The notes under the pieces were generated by a model, which was given only the letters and a program-made list of their open reading frames with translations, was not told the origin of the DNA and made no database searches. A stretch of 64,000 nucleotides of DNA from DASSUW01 sp036257565. Its GTDB lineage: Bacteria > Actinomycetota > Thermoleophilia > Solirubrobacterales > Solirubrobacteraceae. The DNA lies in assembly GCA_036257565.1 (NCBI GenBank), contig DATAFH010000047.1, positions 18,989 through 82,988 of the forward strand, given 5' to 3'. Made by a program: the position numbers and the translations under genes. The stretch's first letter is position 1, and the number at the start of each line of letters is the position of its first letter. Of the stretch, positions 35,842 through 43,956 are shown piece after piece.

Positions 35842-36880
35842 CGAGGCACCCGCTGGAGTCGAGGAGGTCCACATCCTCTGGATCTCGGAGGGCATGAGCT
35901 GCGACGGCGACTCCGTCTCCGTCACGGCGGCCGGCCAGCCGGGCATCGAGGACGTGCTGCTGGGTGCCATCCCGGGCATCCCCAAGGTCCACCTGCACAA
36001 CAAGGTGCTGTCACCGACGCTCGGCGGCGAGGAGTTCCTGCTGCCGTTCCGGCAGGCCACGCGCGACGAGCTCGACGCGCCGTTCGTGCTCGTCATCGAG
36101 GGCTCGATCCCGAACGAGAACATCAACGGCGACGGCTACTGGACCTCGTTCGGCAACGACGAGGCGACCGGCGAGCCGCTCACGCTCAACTGGTGGATCG
36201 ACCAGCTCGCGCCCAAGGCGTGGGGCGTGGTCGCCATCGGCACCTGCGCGACCTACGGCGGCATCCACGCGATGGCCGGCAACCCGACCGGTTGCATGGG
36301 CCTCGCGGACTACCTGGGGTGGGACTTCCGCTCGGCGGGCGGGCTGCCGATCGTCAACGTCCCCGGCTGCCCGGTGCAGCCCGAGAACTTCATGGAGACG
36401 CTGGTCTGGCTCCTCTACCAGGCCGCCGGCCTCGCTCCGGTGATCCCGCTCGACGCGCAGCTGCGACCCACGTGGCTGTTCGGCAAGACCGTGCACGAGG
36501 GCTGCGACCGCGCGGGCTACTACGAGCAGGGCGACTTCGCGCAGGACTACAACTCGCCCAAGTGCCTCGTGAAGGTCGGCTGCTGGGGTCCCGTGGTCAA
36601 CTGCAACGTGCCCAAGCGCGGGTGGATGGCCGGCATCGGCGGCTGCCCGAACGTCGGCGGCATCTGCATCGGCTGCACGATGCCGGGCTTCCCCGACAAG
36701 TTCATGCCGTTCATGGATTCGCCGCCCGGCGGCGGCCTGTCGTCGACGCTCTCGGGCGTCTACGGGCCGATGATCCGCAAGCTGCGGGGGATCACCAACA
36801 AGACCGTCAACAAGGAACCGAGCTGGCGGCATTCCGGCAACGAGCTCACCACGGGCTACTCGCCCCGGTGGGGCAACTAG
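35831..36880 (+). CDS. hhyS: [NiFe]-hydrogenase small subunit, group 1h
   Basis: A 349-aa electron-transfer subunit with three Fe-S clusters. The proximal-cluster motif is MSCDGDS: C24 then Asp27 in place of the second cysteine, with C139 (GTCATYGG) and C180 (PGCPV) completing it. This 3Cys-1Asp ligation is the published signature of the oxygen-insensitive actinobacterial (group 1h, formerly group 5) hydrogenases. The distal cluster uses H222, C225, C245 and C251; the medial cluster C258, C272, C279 and C282. There is no Tat leader and no C-terminal anchor, so the enzyme is cytosolic or peripherally attached. The ATG at 35831 gives MAVDEAPAG; the longer upstream frame lies in hypA. Confidence 0.95.
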   Translation: MAVDEAPAGVEEVHILWISEGMSCDGDSVSVTAAGQPGIEDVLLGAIPGIPKVHLHNKVLSPTLGGEEFLLPFRQATRDELDAPFVLVIEGSIPNENINGDGYWTSFGNDEATGEPLTLNWWIDQLAPKAWGVVAIGTCATYGGIHAMAGNPTGCMGLADYLGWDFRSAGGLPIVNVPGCPVQPENFMETLVWLLYQAAGLAPVIPLDAQLRPTWLFGKTVHEGCDRAGYYEQGDFAQDYNSPKCLVKVGCWGPVVNCNVPKRGWMAGIGGCPNVGGICIGCTMPGFPDKFMPFMDSPPGGGLSSTLSGVYGPMIRKLRGITNKTVNKEPSWRHSGNELTTGYSPRWGN

Positions 36881-36895
36881 GAGAGGAGAGCTCGG

Positions 36896-38686
36896 ATGGC
36901 CGTTCGTGAACGTGTCACGCCCGAGGCCGGCAAGGTCGTCGACATGTCCTGGGACCCGATCACCAGGATCGTCGGGAACCTCGGGATCTACACGAAGATC
37001 GACTTCGACAACCGGGAGGTGCTGTCGTGCAAGGCGACGTCCTCCCTGTTCCGCGGCTACAGCGTGTTCATGAAGGGCAAGGACCCGCGTGACGCGCACT
37101 TCATCACGAGCCGGATCTGCGGCATCTGCGGCGACAACCACGCGGTCTGCTCCTGCTACGCGCAGCAGATGGCGTACGGCGTCAAGCCGCCGCCGCTGGC
37201 CGAGTGGATCGTGAACCTCGGCGAAGCCGCCGAGTACATCTTCGACCACATCATCTTCCAGGACAACCTGGTCTTCGTGGATTTCTGCGAGCAGATGGTC
37301 AAGGAGACCAACCCGAGCGTGTGGGCGAAGGCCGAGAAGACCGAGGCGCGCGGGGCGAACGTGCACGGCTACCGCACCGTCGGCGACATCATGCGGTCCT
37401 ACAACCCGTTCACCGGGGAGACGTACCGCGAGGCGCTGCACATGAGCCGCATCGGGCGCGAGATGATCTGCTTGATGGAGGGCCGCCACGTGCACCCCTC
37501 CACGATCTACCCGGGCGGTGTGGGCACGGTCGCGACGCCGACCCTGCTGACCGACTACCTCAGCCGCCTGCTGCGGTGCCTGGACTTCATCAAGAAGGCC
37601 GTCGCCATGAACGACGACGTCTTCGACTTCTTCTACGAGGCGCTGCCGGGCTACGAGGAGGTCGGCCGCCGGCGCATCCTGCTCGGCTGCTGGGGCGCGT
37701 TCAACAACCCCGACCACGTCAACTACGACTACAAGGACATGGACGACTGGGGGAACGAGATGTTCGTCACCCCGGGCGTCGTGGTCGACGGGGAGCTGGT
37801 GACCACCAACCTGGTGGACATCAACCTCGGCATCCGCATCCTGCTCGGCTCGTCGTACTACACGGACTGGGTGAACGAGGAGACGTTCGTCGAGAAGGAC
37901 CCGCTCGGCAATCCGGTCGACAAGCGCCACCCATGGAACCAGACGACGATCCCCAAGCCGCAGAAGCGCGACCTCGACGGCGGCAACTACTCGTGGGTCA
38001 TGAGCCCACGGTGGCACGACAAGCGCACGGGCCACAACCTCGCGCTCGACACGGGCGGCGGCGCGCTCGCCCGCCTGTGGGCGACCGCGCTCGCCAACAA
38101 GGTCGACACGCCGTACGTGAAGGCGACCGGCTCGAGCGTGCAGATGAATCTGCCGCAGACGCCGGACACCCCCGAGGCGACCCTCGAGTGGAAGATCCCG
38201 CAGTGGTCCAACGCGATCGAGCGCGACCGCGCGCGGATCTACTTCGTCGCCTACGCCGCCGGCATGGCGCTGCACTTCCTCGACCGCGCGTTCAAGGAGG
38301 TTCGCGCCGGCCAGACCAAGGTGTTCGAGGACTTCGAGGTGCCCGACGAGGCGATCGGCTGCGGCTTCCACGAGGCCGTGCGCGGGGTTCTCTCGCACCA
38401 CCTCGTGATCCGCGACGGCAAGATCGCCAACTACCACCCGTACCCGCCGACGCCGTGGAACGGCAGCCCGACCGACTCCTACGGCACCCCGGGGCCGTAT
38501 GAGGACGCGGTGATGGGCCAGCCGATCTTCGAGGAGAACGGACAGGACGAGTTCCGCGGCATCGACATCATGCGCGCGGTCCGCTCGTTCGACCCGTGCC
38601 TGCCGTGCGGAGTCCACATGTACCTCGGGAAGGGGAAGATGCTGCGGAGGGTGCACTCGCCGATGTTCGGCGAGCAGCACGGCTAG
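36896..38686 (+). CDS. hhyL: [NiFe]-hydrogenase large subunit, group 1h
   Basis: A 596-aa catalytic subunit. The NiFe site is held by RICGICGDNH (C75, C78) and DPCLPCGVH (C568, C571). Maturation normally ends with cleavage after the His of DPCxxCxxH, here H574, leaving a 22-residue tail (MYLGKGKMLRRVHSPMFGEQ...) to be removed by the endopeptidase at 40637-42127. The family oxidises H2, including at atmospheric levels. Length and motifs match HhyL of group 1h; no similarity to NuoD/group 4 is apparent. A GGAGAGGAGAG ribosome-binding site precedes the ATG. Confidence 0.96.
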   Translation: MAVRERVTPEAGKVVDMSWDPITRIVGNLGIYTKIDFDNREVLSCKATSSLFRGYSVFMKGKDPRDAHFITSRICGICGDNHAVCSCYAQQMAYGVKPPPLAEWIVNLGEAAEYIFDHIIFQDNLVFVDFCEQMVKETNPSVWAKAEKTEARGANVHGYRTVGDIMRSYNPFTGETYREALHMSRIGREMICLMEGRHVHPSTIYPGGVGTVATPTLLTDYLSRLLRCLDFIKKAVAMNDDVFDFFYEALPGYEEVGRRRILLGCWGAFNNPDHVNYDYKDMDDWGNEMFVTPGVVVDGELVTTNLVDINLGIRILLGSSYYTDWVNEETFVEKDPLGNPVDKRHPWNQTTIPKPQKRDLDGGNYSWVMSPRWHDKRTGHNLALDTGGGALARLWATALANKVDTPYVKATGSSVQMNLPQTPDTPEATLEWKIPQWSNAIERDRARIYFVAYAAGMALHFLDRAFKEVRAGQTKVFEDFEVPDEAIGCGFHEAVRGVLSHHLVIRDGKIANYHPYPPTPWNGSPTDSYGTPGPYEDAVMGQPIFEENGQDEFRGIDIMRAVRSFDPCLPCGVHMYLGKGKMLRRVHSPMFGEQHG

Positions 38687-38689
38687 GCC

Positions 38690-39193
38690 ATGGACGATCT
38701 CCAGGCACGCGAGTGCGTCGCGCGCATCGAGGCGCTGCTCGAGGAGCTCGAGCACTCCGACGCGGCGACGGAGCTCGTGCAGGCGCTGCTCGACCTCTAC
38801 GGCGAGGGGTTGGGGCGGATCGTCGCCCACGACCCGGGCCTGATGACGGCCCTCGCCGGCGACGAGGTCGTCTCCCACCTGCTGCTCCTGCACGGGCTCC
38901 ACCCGGTGCCGCTGGAGGAGCGGGTGGTCGGCGCCCTCGAGGAGCTGCGCCCGTACATGGACTCGCACGGTGGCGGCGTCGAGCTGCTCGGCGTCGAGGA
39001 CTCGGTGGTGCGGCTGCGGCTCGAGGGCACGTGCAACGGCTGCCCGTCCTCGACGGCGACGCTCAAAGGCGCGATCGAGGACGCGATCCACAAGGCGGCG
39101 CCCGAGGTCGAGGACGTGGTGGCCGAGGGCGTGGCCGAGCCTGGTCCGGCGCTCCTGCAGATCGAGATCCCCTGCGTGAGGCCCGCGGGGTGA
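38690..39193 (+). CDS. NifU-like Fe-S scaffold protein of the hydrogenase operon
   Basis: A 167-aa protein. Residues 1-75 form an uncharacterised helical domain. Residues about 76-150 are a NifU C-terminal-like domain with LRPYMDSHGGGVELLGVED and CNGCPSS (C115, C118), the pair that binds a transient [4Fe-4S] cluster. It may serve Fe-S delivery to the hydrogenase small subunit or act as an electron-transfer partner (inference). It starts 3 bp after hhyL and overlaps the next gene by 4 bp. Confidence 0.85.
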   Translation: MDDLQARECVARIEALLEELEHSDAATELVQALLDLYGEGLGRIVAHDPGLMTALAGDEVVSHLLLLHGLHPVPLEERVVGALEELRPYMDSHGGGVELLGVEDSVVRLRLEGTCNGCPSSTATLKGAIEDAIHKAAPEVEDVVAEGVAEPGPALLQIEIPCVRPAG

Positions 39194-39792
39194 CGGCGGT
39201 CGGCTCCAGCCGCCTCGGGCGCCTCGCCCAGCGCGAGCGCGAGCGCGAGCCGCCGCCGCTCGAGCGCTGCGAGCTGTGCAGCGCGCCGATCGCCGCCGAC
39301 CACCGGCACCTGATGGACCTCCAGAGCCGCGAGGTCATGTGCGCATGCCAGGCCTGCACGGTGCTGTTCGACCGCGGGGCAGCCGGCGGCGGCCACTACC
39401 GCCTCGTGCCCACGCGCCGCGCGCGGCTGGACGACGAGGTGCTGACCGACGCGATGTGGGAGGAGCTGCGATTGCCGGTCGACATCGCGTTCTTCCTGCG
39501 CAGCTCGGCGGAGGACCGGCAGATGGCGTTCTACCCGGGTCCGATGGGGGCGACCGAGTGCCTGCTCACGGTCGAGCTCGGAATCCTCGAGACGCTCGAG
39601 CCGGACGTCGAGGCACTGCTCGTCAACCGAGCGCAGGGAGCGCGGGAGCAGTGGATCGTGCCGATCGACGACTGCTTCCGGCTCGTCGGACTGATCCGCA
39701 CCCACTGGCGCGGCCTGACCGGCGGCAAGGAGGTCTGGCAGGCGCTCCCCAGATTCTTCGAGGAGCTCGACGGAGAGGAGAGACGATCGTGA
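39190..39792 (+). CDS. DUF5947 family protein
   Basis: A 200-aa protein. A putative zinc or Fe-S site is formed by two cysteine clusters in the first 55 residues (CELCSAPIAADHRHL and MCACQACTVLF). A globular domain with conserved acidic and aromatic residues follows (MAFYPGPMGATECLL, then QWIVPIDDCFRLVGLIRTHW). It resembles the DUF5947 family found with actinobacterial hydrogenase genes. Biochemical function is unknown; rubredoxin-like electron transfer or Fe-S handling are possibilities. The GTG start overlaps the NifU stop and the TGA overlaps the next GTG. Confidence 0.75.
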   Translation: MTAVGSSRLGRLAQREREREPPPLERCELCSAPIAADHRHLMDLQSREVMCACQACTVLFDRGAAGGGHYRLVPTRRARLDDEVLTDAMWEELRLPVDIAFFLRSSAEDRQMAFYPGPMGATECLLTVELGILETLEPDVEALLVNRAQGAREQWIVPIDDCFRLVGLIRTHWRGLTGGKEVWQALPRFFEELDGEERRS

Positions 39793-39995
39793 AGCTGCGA
39801 CTTCCGGGCATGGGTCCCACGGCCGACCTGCCGACGCACACTCCCGGCATCAAGCAGGGCAACTCTCCCGGCGGTTACGAGAGCATGGCCGGGCACAAGC
39901 CGGACGGCCGCTCGACGGCCGCCCGCTCGACGGGGATCAACCCCGAGAACGAGGAGCCGATCGACCCGCGGATGCCGAACCTCTCGCCCGCCTAG
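39789..39995 (+). CDS. 68-aa Pro/Gly-rich protein of the hydrogenase operon
   Basis: A short, probably unstructured protein starting VKLRLPGMGPTADLPTHTPG, rich in Gly, Pro, Ser, Asn and lacking cysteine or any hydrophobic segment. It contains GGYESMAGHKPDGRSTAARS and ends PRMPNLSPA. Its 4-bp GTGA overlap with DUF5947 and its position between two conserved accessory genes support it being real. It may be a linker or assembly peptide for the hydrogenase complex (speculative). Confidence 0.6.
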   Translation: MKLRLPGMGPTADLPTHTPGIKQGNSPGGYESMAGHKPDGRSTAARSTGINPENEEPIDPRMPNLSPA

Positions 39996-40001
39996 GAGCC
40001 G

Positions 40002-40640
40002 ATGGCCGTCAGCCCGGCAACCGTCCCCGAGCTCGCGTTCGCGGTCGAGGGCGCCGAGCCGCTCGCGCGCGCCGCGGTCCCGACGCTGCGCTTCGCGCTG
40101 CGCGTCGAGAGCGACGTGCCGGTGCGCTCGGTCCTGCTCGACGTGCAGGTGCAGATCGCCGCGCGTCGTCGGCCGTACGACGCGGCGGCGCATGAGCGGC
40201 TGTTCGAGCTGTTCGGGCCGACCGAGAACTGGGGCAAGTCGCTGCGCACGCTGCTGTGGACGCGCACGACGCTCGTCGTGCCGCCGTTCGCGGACGCCGC
40301 GCTGGTCGACCTCGACATCCCGTGCAGCTATGACCTCGAGGTGCTCGCGTCGCGCTACTTCGACGCGCTCGGCGACGGGGACGTCCCGCTGGAGTTCCTC
40401 TTCTCGGGCACCGTGTTCGCGGGCGCGCCGCTCCAGGTCACGCGCATCTCGTGGGAGAAGGAGGCCGAGTACCGGCTGCCGGTCGGCGTGTGGAAGGAGA
40501 CGCTCGACCGCCACTTCCGCGGCACCGCGTGGCTGCGGCTCGGCAAGCCGGCGTTCGACCGGCTGAGCGCGTACAAGTCGCGCCGCGCGCTGGCGAGCTG
40601 GGACGAGGCGATCGACGGCCTGCTCGAGGAGCGCGGGTGA
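40002..40640 (+). CDS. DUF6084 family protein
   Basis: A 212-aa soluble, beta-rich protein with no cysteine cluster. Recognisable blocks: FAVEGAEPLARAAVPTLRF, then VQIAARRRPYDAAAHERLFE, then ELFGPTENWGKSLRTLLWTR, and VPLEFLFSGTVFAG. The WGKSLRTLLWTR and IPCSYDLEV segments look strongly conserved. It resembles the DUF6084 family encoded in group 1h hydrogenase clusters. Function unknown; an assembly or scaffolding role is inferred only from context. GTGA coupling to the next gene. Confidence 0.7.
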   Translation: MAVSPATVPELAFAVEGAEPLARAAVPTLRFALRVESDVPVRSVLLDVQVQIAARRRPYDAAAHERLFELFGPTENWGKSLRTLLWTRTTLVVPPFADAALVDLDIPCSYDLEVLASRYFDALGDGDVPLEFLFSGTVFAGAPLQVTRISWEKEAEYRLPVGVWKETLDRHFRGTAWLRLGKPAFDRLSAYKSRRALASWDEAIDGLLEERG

Positions 40641-42127
40641 GCGACCCGGTGCGCCAGATCGCCGACGCGGTGCTCTATGAGGGCTACCTGCTGTGGCCGT
40701 ACCGCCGCTCGGCGCTCAAGAACCAGAAGCCGTTCGGGTGGGGTGACCTCGATGCCGAGGAGAAGCCGCTGATGCGCGCGCAGTGCCTGCTGGAGGGCGG
40801 CGACCCGGCCGCCGTGCAGGTCAGCGCGCGGTTCCTGGAGATGGTCGACGGCCAGGGTGTCGAGCGGGAGGTCGGGCCGGGACCGGTCTTGTTCCCGCCG
40901 CTCGAGGGCGAGTTGACGGTGGCCGCGGAGCAGGTGGGTCCTGACCTGCACCGGCTGACGGTCGAGCTCGTGTGCCGCGCCGGCCGGTTCCGCGCCGCGC
41001 ACGCCCAACTGCGGACCCCGGGCGGCGCCTTCGTCTCGCTCACCGACCCGCCGGAGCGCCTCCGCGCCGCCGCCGACGCGTGCCAGAACGTCGGCGTGTG
41101 GCCGATCCTCGTCGGTGAGCCGGGGTCGGCGGACACGATGCTGGCGTCGCCGATCATCCTCGAGGACCACCCGCGGATCGCCCCCGAGAGCCCGGGCGAC
41201 CTGTACGACGGCGGCGAGATCGACGGCCTGCTGACGCTCGGCATCATGAGCCTGACCGACGACGAGAAAGCTGAGATCCGCGACGGCGACCCGCGCGCGC
41301 GGGCGATCCTCGAGCGCACCGAGTCGCTCTCCCAGGAGCAGCTGATGACGCTCTACGGCTTCCGGCAGGAGCGGCCGGCGCCTGACGCGGTGGTGGTCGA
41401 CGGCGTCGAGCTGCGCCGGCGCAGCCGGGTGCGGCTCAAGCCGCGGGCCGGCGGCGACATCTTCGACGTCGCGCTCGCCGGGCGCACGGCGATGATCGAG
41501 AGCATCGAGCACGACACCGACGGCAACGTGCAGCTCGCGGTCACGGTGGACGACGATCCCGGCCGCGACCTCGGCGAGCGCAGCCAGCCGGGCCATCGCT
41601 TCTTCTTCCGCGCCGAGGAGGTCGAGCCGCTCGACGAGCAGGCCACCACGCGGATCCTCGTGGCGGGAATCGGCAACGTCTTCCTCGGCGACGACGGCTT
41701 CGGCGTCGCGCTCGCCGGGCGGCTGGCCGGCGCCGAGCCGCGGCCCGGCGTCGACGTCGTCGACTTCGGCATCCGGGGTATGGATCTCGCGTACGCGGTC
41801 GGCGGCTACGACGCCGTCCTGCTGCTCGATGCGACGCCGCGTGGCGAGCCGCCCGGGACGCTGTACGTGATCGAGCCCGAGCTCGACGACGACGACGTGG
41901 TGCCCGAGGCGCACGGCATGGACCCCGTGAAGGTGCTCGCGCTGGCGCGGGCGCTCGGGGAGACGCCGCCGCGCACGCTCGTCGTCGGCTGCGAGCCGCA
42001 GACGCACATGAGCGTGGACGACGAGGAGATCGTCGCCGAGCTGTCGGAACCGGTCCGCGCGGCGCTCGACGAGGGGGAACGCCTCGTGCAGTCGCTGCTG
42101 GATGACCTACTAGGAGGAGCGAGATGA
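40637..42127 (+). CDS. Fusion: hydrogenase-cluster N-terminal domain + HyaD-type maturation endopeptidase
   Basis: A 496-aa protein. Residues about 340-496 are a nickel-dependent hydrogenase maturation endopeptidase: ILVAGIGNVFLGDDGFGVAL carries D353 at the usual Glu/Asp nickel-ligand position, D398 in VLLLDATP is the second ligand and H426 in EAHGMDP the third. This domain would cut the HhyL tail after H574. Residues 1-335 (DAVLYEGYLLWPYRRSALKN, a beta-rich middle, ILEDHPRIAPESPG) form a domain I do not know outside such clusters and without catalytic motifs. Endopeptidases of this family are normally about 160 aa, so this is a fusion. GTG start overlaps DUF6084. Confidence 0.85.
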   Translation: MSDPVRQIADAVLYEGYLLWPYRRSALKNQKPFGWGDLDAEEKPLMRAQCLLEGGDPAAVQVSARFLEMVDGQGVEREVGPGPVLFPPLEGELTVAAEQVGPDLHRLTVELVCRAGRFRAAHAQLRTPGGAFVSLTDPPERLRAAADACQNVGVWPILVGEPGSADTMLASPIILEDHPRIAPESPGDLYDGGEIDGLLTLGIMSLTDDEKAEIRDGDPRARAILERTESLSQEQLMTLYGFRQERPAPDAVVVDGVELRRRSRVRLKPRAGGDIFDVALAGRTAMIESIEHDTDGNVQLAVTVDDDPGRDLGERSQPGHRFFFRAEEVEPLDEQATTRILVAGIGNVFLGDDGFGVALAGRLAGAEPRPGVDVVDFGIRGMDLAYAVGGYDAVLLLDATPRGEPPGTLYVIEPELDDDDVVPEAHGMDPVKVLALARALGETPPRTLVVGCEPQTHMSVDDEEIVAELSEPVRAALDEGERLVQSLLDDLLGGAR

Positions 42128-42240
42128 AGGAGAACACCGTGGGCAAGCTGATCCTGCTGGCTCTGGTCGCGCTGCTGGGGATGGCGATCGCCGCCCAGCT
42201 GCCCGAGCTCCAGCGGTACCTCAAGATCCGGTCGATGTAG
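42124..42240 (+). CDS. 38-aa single-helix membrane peptide (DUF6893-like)
   Basis: Tiny gene: MKENTVGKLILLALVALLGM, then AIAAQLPELQRYLKIRSM. One transmembrane helix (residues about 6-25) with a basic amphipathic C-terminal end. It overlaps the fusion gene by an ATGA, has a GGAGGAG ribosome-binding site 6-12 nt upstream, and is followed 4 bp later by hypB, so translation is credible. Size and make-up resemble the DUF6893 small-protein family. It could anchor the soluble hydrogenase or the maturation complex to the membrane (inference). Confidence 0.7.
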   Translation: MKENTVGKLILLALVALLGMAIAAQLPELQRYLKIRSM

Positions 42241-42244
42241 CCGG

Positions 42245-42925
42245 ATGCACCGGGTGAACGTCAGGGTCGTCGAGGACGCGCTCGACGCCAACAACACGAT
42301 CGCGCGCGCCAACCGCGACGACTTCGACCGCGCGGGCGTGCGCGTGCTTAACCTCATGAGCGCGCCGGGCTCGGGCAAGACGTCGCTGCTCGAGCGCGTG
42401 CTGGGCGACCTCGGGGACGTGCGGGCCGGCGTGCTGGAGGGCGACGTCCAGGGCAGCTACGACGCCGACCGGCTGGCGAGCCTGCACGTGCCGGTGACGC
42501 AGCTCAACACCGACCCCGGCTTCGGCGGCGAGTGCCACCTCGACGCGAACATGGTGCGTTCCGCGCTCCCGTCGCTGCCGCTCGACGAGCTCGACCTGCT
42601 GGTCATCGAGAACGTCGGCAACCTCGTGTGCCCGGCGGAGTTCCGCGTCGGCGAGGACGTGCGCGCGATGGTGTGCTCGGTCACCGAGGGCGAGGACAAG
42701 CCGCTCAAGTACCCGCTGATGTTCCGGACCGCCGAGCTCGTGCTTGTGAACAAGATCGACCTGCTGCCTCACCTGGACTTCGACGTCGAGCGGTTCGGAC
42801 GCAACCTCGACGCCGTCAACCCGGGCGTGCCGCGCAGGCTGGTGAGCGCGCGCACGGGCGAGGGCATCGAGGCCTGGCGCGACTGGCTGGTCGAGCTCGC
42901 GACGCGCCGGGAGGTGCCCGCCTGA
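42245..42925 (+). CDS. hypB: Hydrogenase nickel-incorporation GTPase HypB
   Basis: A 226-aa SIMIBI-class GTPase inserting nickel with HypA. Walker A SAPGSGKT at 39-46, G-domain metal site residues in GGECHLDANMV and NVGNLVCPAEF, and the guanine-specificity NKIDLLPH. It lacks the His-rich stretch and the N-terminal CxxCGC high-affinity nickel site of E. coli HypB, so it is the simple form. Stop and next start overlap as TGATG. Confidence 0.96.
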   Translation: MHRVNVRVVEDALDANNTIARANRDDFDRAGVRVLNLMSAPGSGKTSLLERVLGDLGDVRAGVLEGDVQGSYDADRLASLHVPVTQLNTDPGFGGECHLDANMVRSALPSLPLDELDLLVIENVGNLVCPAEFRVGEDVRAMVCSVTEGEDKPLKYPLMFRTAELVLVNKIDLLPHLDFDVERFGRNLDAVNPGVPRRLVSARTGEGIEAWRDWLVELATRREVPA

Positions 42926-43956
42926 TGGACGCGGTCGCCGTCGACCGGCGTCGCGAGGCCAACCTCGCATGGTTCGCCAGCGAGGCCGAGCGGCTCGCGC
43001 GGCTGTGCGGCGAGATGGCGGAACGCTTCGCTCGCGGTGGGCGGCTGCTGGCCATCGGTGACGTCTCGGACGCCCGGCACGTGGCGGTGGAGTTCGTCCA
43101 CCCCGTGATCGTCGGCAAGCGGGCGCTGCCGGCCCTCGCCGTCAGCGCACGCGAGCTCGAGCTCCTCGCCGAGCCCGACGACATGGTGATCACGTTCGGC
43201 GCCGAGGTCCCCGACACGCCGGCGCTCGTCATCGACCTCGATCCGCCGGTCGACGACCCTTTCATCCGCCAGGAGCTCGTGGAAACGGCCTATCACCTCC
43301 TGTGGGAGCTCGTGCACGTCTTCCTCGAACATCGCGAGCGGACCGCGCACGACACCGGCGCCGCGAGCTTCCTCTATCCGTTTCTCGGTGAGCGCGAGAG
43401 CGACGACGAGGCGGTCGTCGATGACGTGCGGCGTTCCATCGCGATGAAGGCGGAGGAGATCGCCGCGCTGCGGACGCAGACGCTGGTCGAGGGGCACGAC
43501 GCGCTGCGCGCGGCGGCCGCTGCGGTGCGCGCCGGCGGGCGCGTGCTTGCGCTCGGCAACGGCGGGTCGGCGACCGACGCGACGGACCTGGTGGCGGATC
43601 TGCAGCGCGCCGGTCGGCCCGCGATCGACCTCACCGCCGATCCGGCGATCCTGACCGCGATCGCGAACGACGTCGGCGTCGAGGCGATCTTCGCGCGCCA
43701 GGTGATCGCGTACGGGCGGCCCGGCGACGTACTGGTGTCGCTCTCGACCAGCGGCGGCTCGGCCAACGTGATCGCGGCGCTCGTGGAGGCGCGCCGCCGG
43801 GGTCTGGTCACGATCGCGCTGGTCGGCTACGACGGCGGCCGAATCGCCGCCGAGGGCTTGGCCGACCACGTCGTGATCACGCGCTCGCAGCACATCCCGC
43901 GCATCCAGGAGGCGCAGGCGAGCGCCTACCACGTCCTCTGCGAGCTGGTCGCATGA
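42925..43956 (+). CDS. Tandem SIS-domain protein of the hydrogenase operon
   Basis: A 343-aa protein with two sugar-isomerase (SIS) folds. The first (about 25-150) is degenerate: GGRLLAIGDVSDARHVAVEF, then ELELLAEPDDMVITFGAEVP. The second (about 185-340) is canonical and GmhA/DiaA-like: GGRVLALGNGGSATDATDLV, then DVLVSLSTSGGSANVIAAL, then HIPRIQEAQASAYHVL. GmhA enzymes isomerise sedoheptulose-7-phosphate and DiaA binds DnaA; neither role fits a hydrogenase operon, where the protein lies between hypB and hypF with 1-4 bp overlaps. It may bind a phosphosugar or nucleotide to regulate maturation. Function unknown. Confidence 0.85.
   Translation: MDAVAVDRRREANLAWFASEAERLARLCGEMAERFARGGRLLAIGDVSDARHVAVEFVHPVIVGKRALPALAVSARELELLAEPDDMVITFGAEVPDTPALVIDLDPPVDDPFIRQELVETAYHLLWELVHVFLEHRERTAHDTGAASFLYPFLGERESDDEAVVDDVRRSIAMKAEEIAALRTQTLVEGHDALRAAAAAVRAGGRVLALGNGGSATDATDLVADLQRAGRPAIDLTADPAILTAIANDVGVEAIFARQVIAYGRPGDVLVSLSTSGGSANVIAALVEARRRGLVTIALVGYDGGRIAAEGLADHVVITRSQHIPRIQEAQASAYHVLCELVA

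Noticed and set aside
36011..39091. 1026-aa antisense open frame across the hydrogenase genes
   Set aside because: A shadow frame of GC-rich coding DNA: low-complexity Arg/Ala/Val/Asp translation with no domain, fully overlapped by hhyS, hhyL and nifU with clear motifs.
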